Assembly: GCA_016181325.1 (NCBI GenBank) | Contig: JACOZO010000075.1 | Coordinates: 1-5,598, forward strand | Source: Candidatus Woesearchaeota archaeon | GTDB lineage: Archaea > Nanobdellota > Nanobdellia > Woesearchaeales > GW2011-AR4 | DNA length: 5,598 nucleotides | Direction of reading: 5' to 3' | Shown: positions 5,175-5,598 of the stretch, piece after piece | Position numbering within the stretch: the first letter of the stretch is position 1 | Layout of the letters: each line of letters opens with the position of its first letter | The notes under the pieces: generated by a model | What the model saw: only the letters and a program-made list of their open reading frames with translations | Database searches by the model: none | Told to the model about the DNA's origin: nothing | Translations under genes and position numbers: made by a program

Positions 5175-5196
5175 CAATTAATTGTTTTGATGAGAT

Positions 5197-5598
5197 ATGC
5201 AAATAACATTCATGGGCACTTCTTCGATGGTGCCGACAAAGGAAAGGAACCAGATAGGGGTTTTTGTCAGGACCGGCTCTGAGGGCATACTGATAGACTG
5301 CGGGGAAGGCATCCAAAGGCAGTTCAAGATTGCGGGAGTGAGCCTGACTGAGATAACGAAGATACTCATAAGCCACTGGCACGGCGACCATGTCCTTGGG
5401 CTTCCGGGGCTGATACAGACGCTAAGCTCTTCGGACTATAGCGGGACGCTTGAGATCTACGGACCGAAGGAAACAAGGAAAAGATTCGTGAGCATGTTCA
5501 GGACATTCGTGTTTGACAGGAAGATTGACCTGAAGATACATGAGATAAAAAAGCAGGTTTTCTTTGAGAATGACGACCTGAAGCTTGAGGCCTACAAG
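5197..5598 (+). CDS. rnz: Ribonuclease Z, N-terminal 134 residues
   Basis: RNase Z is the metallo-beta-lactamase-fold endonuclease that removes the 3' trailer from precursor tRNAs so that CCA can be added. The gene runs off the right edge. The first strand MQITFMGTSSMVPTKERN and the segment ILIDCGEGIQRQF (31-43) are typical of the family, although the usual EGTQ reads EGIQ here. The zinc motif is intact as H60-W-H62-G-D64-H65 in SHWHGDHVLGLPGL. About 134 of roughly 300 residues are visible, so the exosite arm and later zinc ligands cannot be checked in full. The start is fixed by the TATA box about 27 bases upstream and by the family N-terminus. It is transcribed away from the three-gene series, and endA on the far side of that series belongs to the same tRNA-maturation pathway. 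Confidence 0.96.
   Translation, partial: MQITFMGTSSMVPTKERNQIGVFVRTGSEGILIDCGEGIQRQFKIAGVSLTEITKILISHWHGDHVLGLPGLIQTLSSSDYSGTLEIYGPKETRKRFVSMFRTFVFDRKIDLKIHEIKKQVFFENDDLKLEAYK

Noticed and set aside
5146..5391. Minus-strand open frames across the start of RNase Z
   Set aside because: They are antisense to a clear RNase Z coding sequence with an intact zinc motif and its own promoter.
1..5598. CRISPR array or long tandem repeats
   Set aside because: No regularly spaced direct repeats were seen. The only notable repeats are the inverted and short direct repeats inside 2206-2377.

Overview
The window reads as archaeal chromosome. Flap endonuclease FEN-1, tRNA-splicing endonuclease EndA, RNase Z and the first residues of what looks like the tRNA(m1G37) methyltransferase Trm5 are all recognisable. 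Four gene starts on the minus strand and one on the plus strand each have an A/T-rich TATA-type box centred 26-28 bases upstream of the start codon, the archaeal pattern for leaderless transcripts. Compact gene packing (a TGATG stop/start overlap, a promoter lying over a neighbour's stop codon) fits a small archaeal genome. My guess is a DPANN lineage such as Woesearchaeota or a relative, but the window alone does not prove the phylum.

Layout, left to right. Positions 1-89 (minus): 5' end of a Trm5-like gene, overlapping by one base the end of fen (89-1123, minus). Positions 1149-2162 (minus): a 337-residue protein of unknown function, with an N-terminal winged helix, a Gln/Lys/Pro-rich linker and a C-terminal domain resembling a PD-(D/E)XK nuclease. 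Positions 2206-2377 hold a non-coding 168-bp element with perfect 15-bp terminal inverted repeats between two TA dinucleotides. It looks like a MITE or an elaborately structured RNA. Positions 2385-2999 (minus): endA. Positions 3103-5093 (minus): three genes in a tight series. In transcription order these are a protein made of RecQ C-terminal domains without a helicase, a YgjP/DUF45 metalloprotease whose frame is broken at a T7 run, and an unrecognised helical protein. Position 5197 to the end (plus): RNase Z, divergent from that series.

The core genes concern tRNA maturation (intron removal by EndA, 3' trimming by RNase Z, position-37 methylation by Trm5) and Okazaki-fragment processing (FEN-1). 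The 3103-5093 series looks like an accessory insertion between endA and the RNase Z gene. Its last two genes are conspicuously AT-rich compared with the core genes.

The most interesting points are: (a) the protease frame break, which lies exactly on an in-frame T TTT TTA heptamer, so that a -1 slip restores a complete protease; (b) the TA-flanked inverted-repeat element with competing internal hairpins; (c) the pairing of a helicase-less RQC/helix-turn-helix protein with a WGSC/HELAH metalloprotease.
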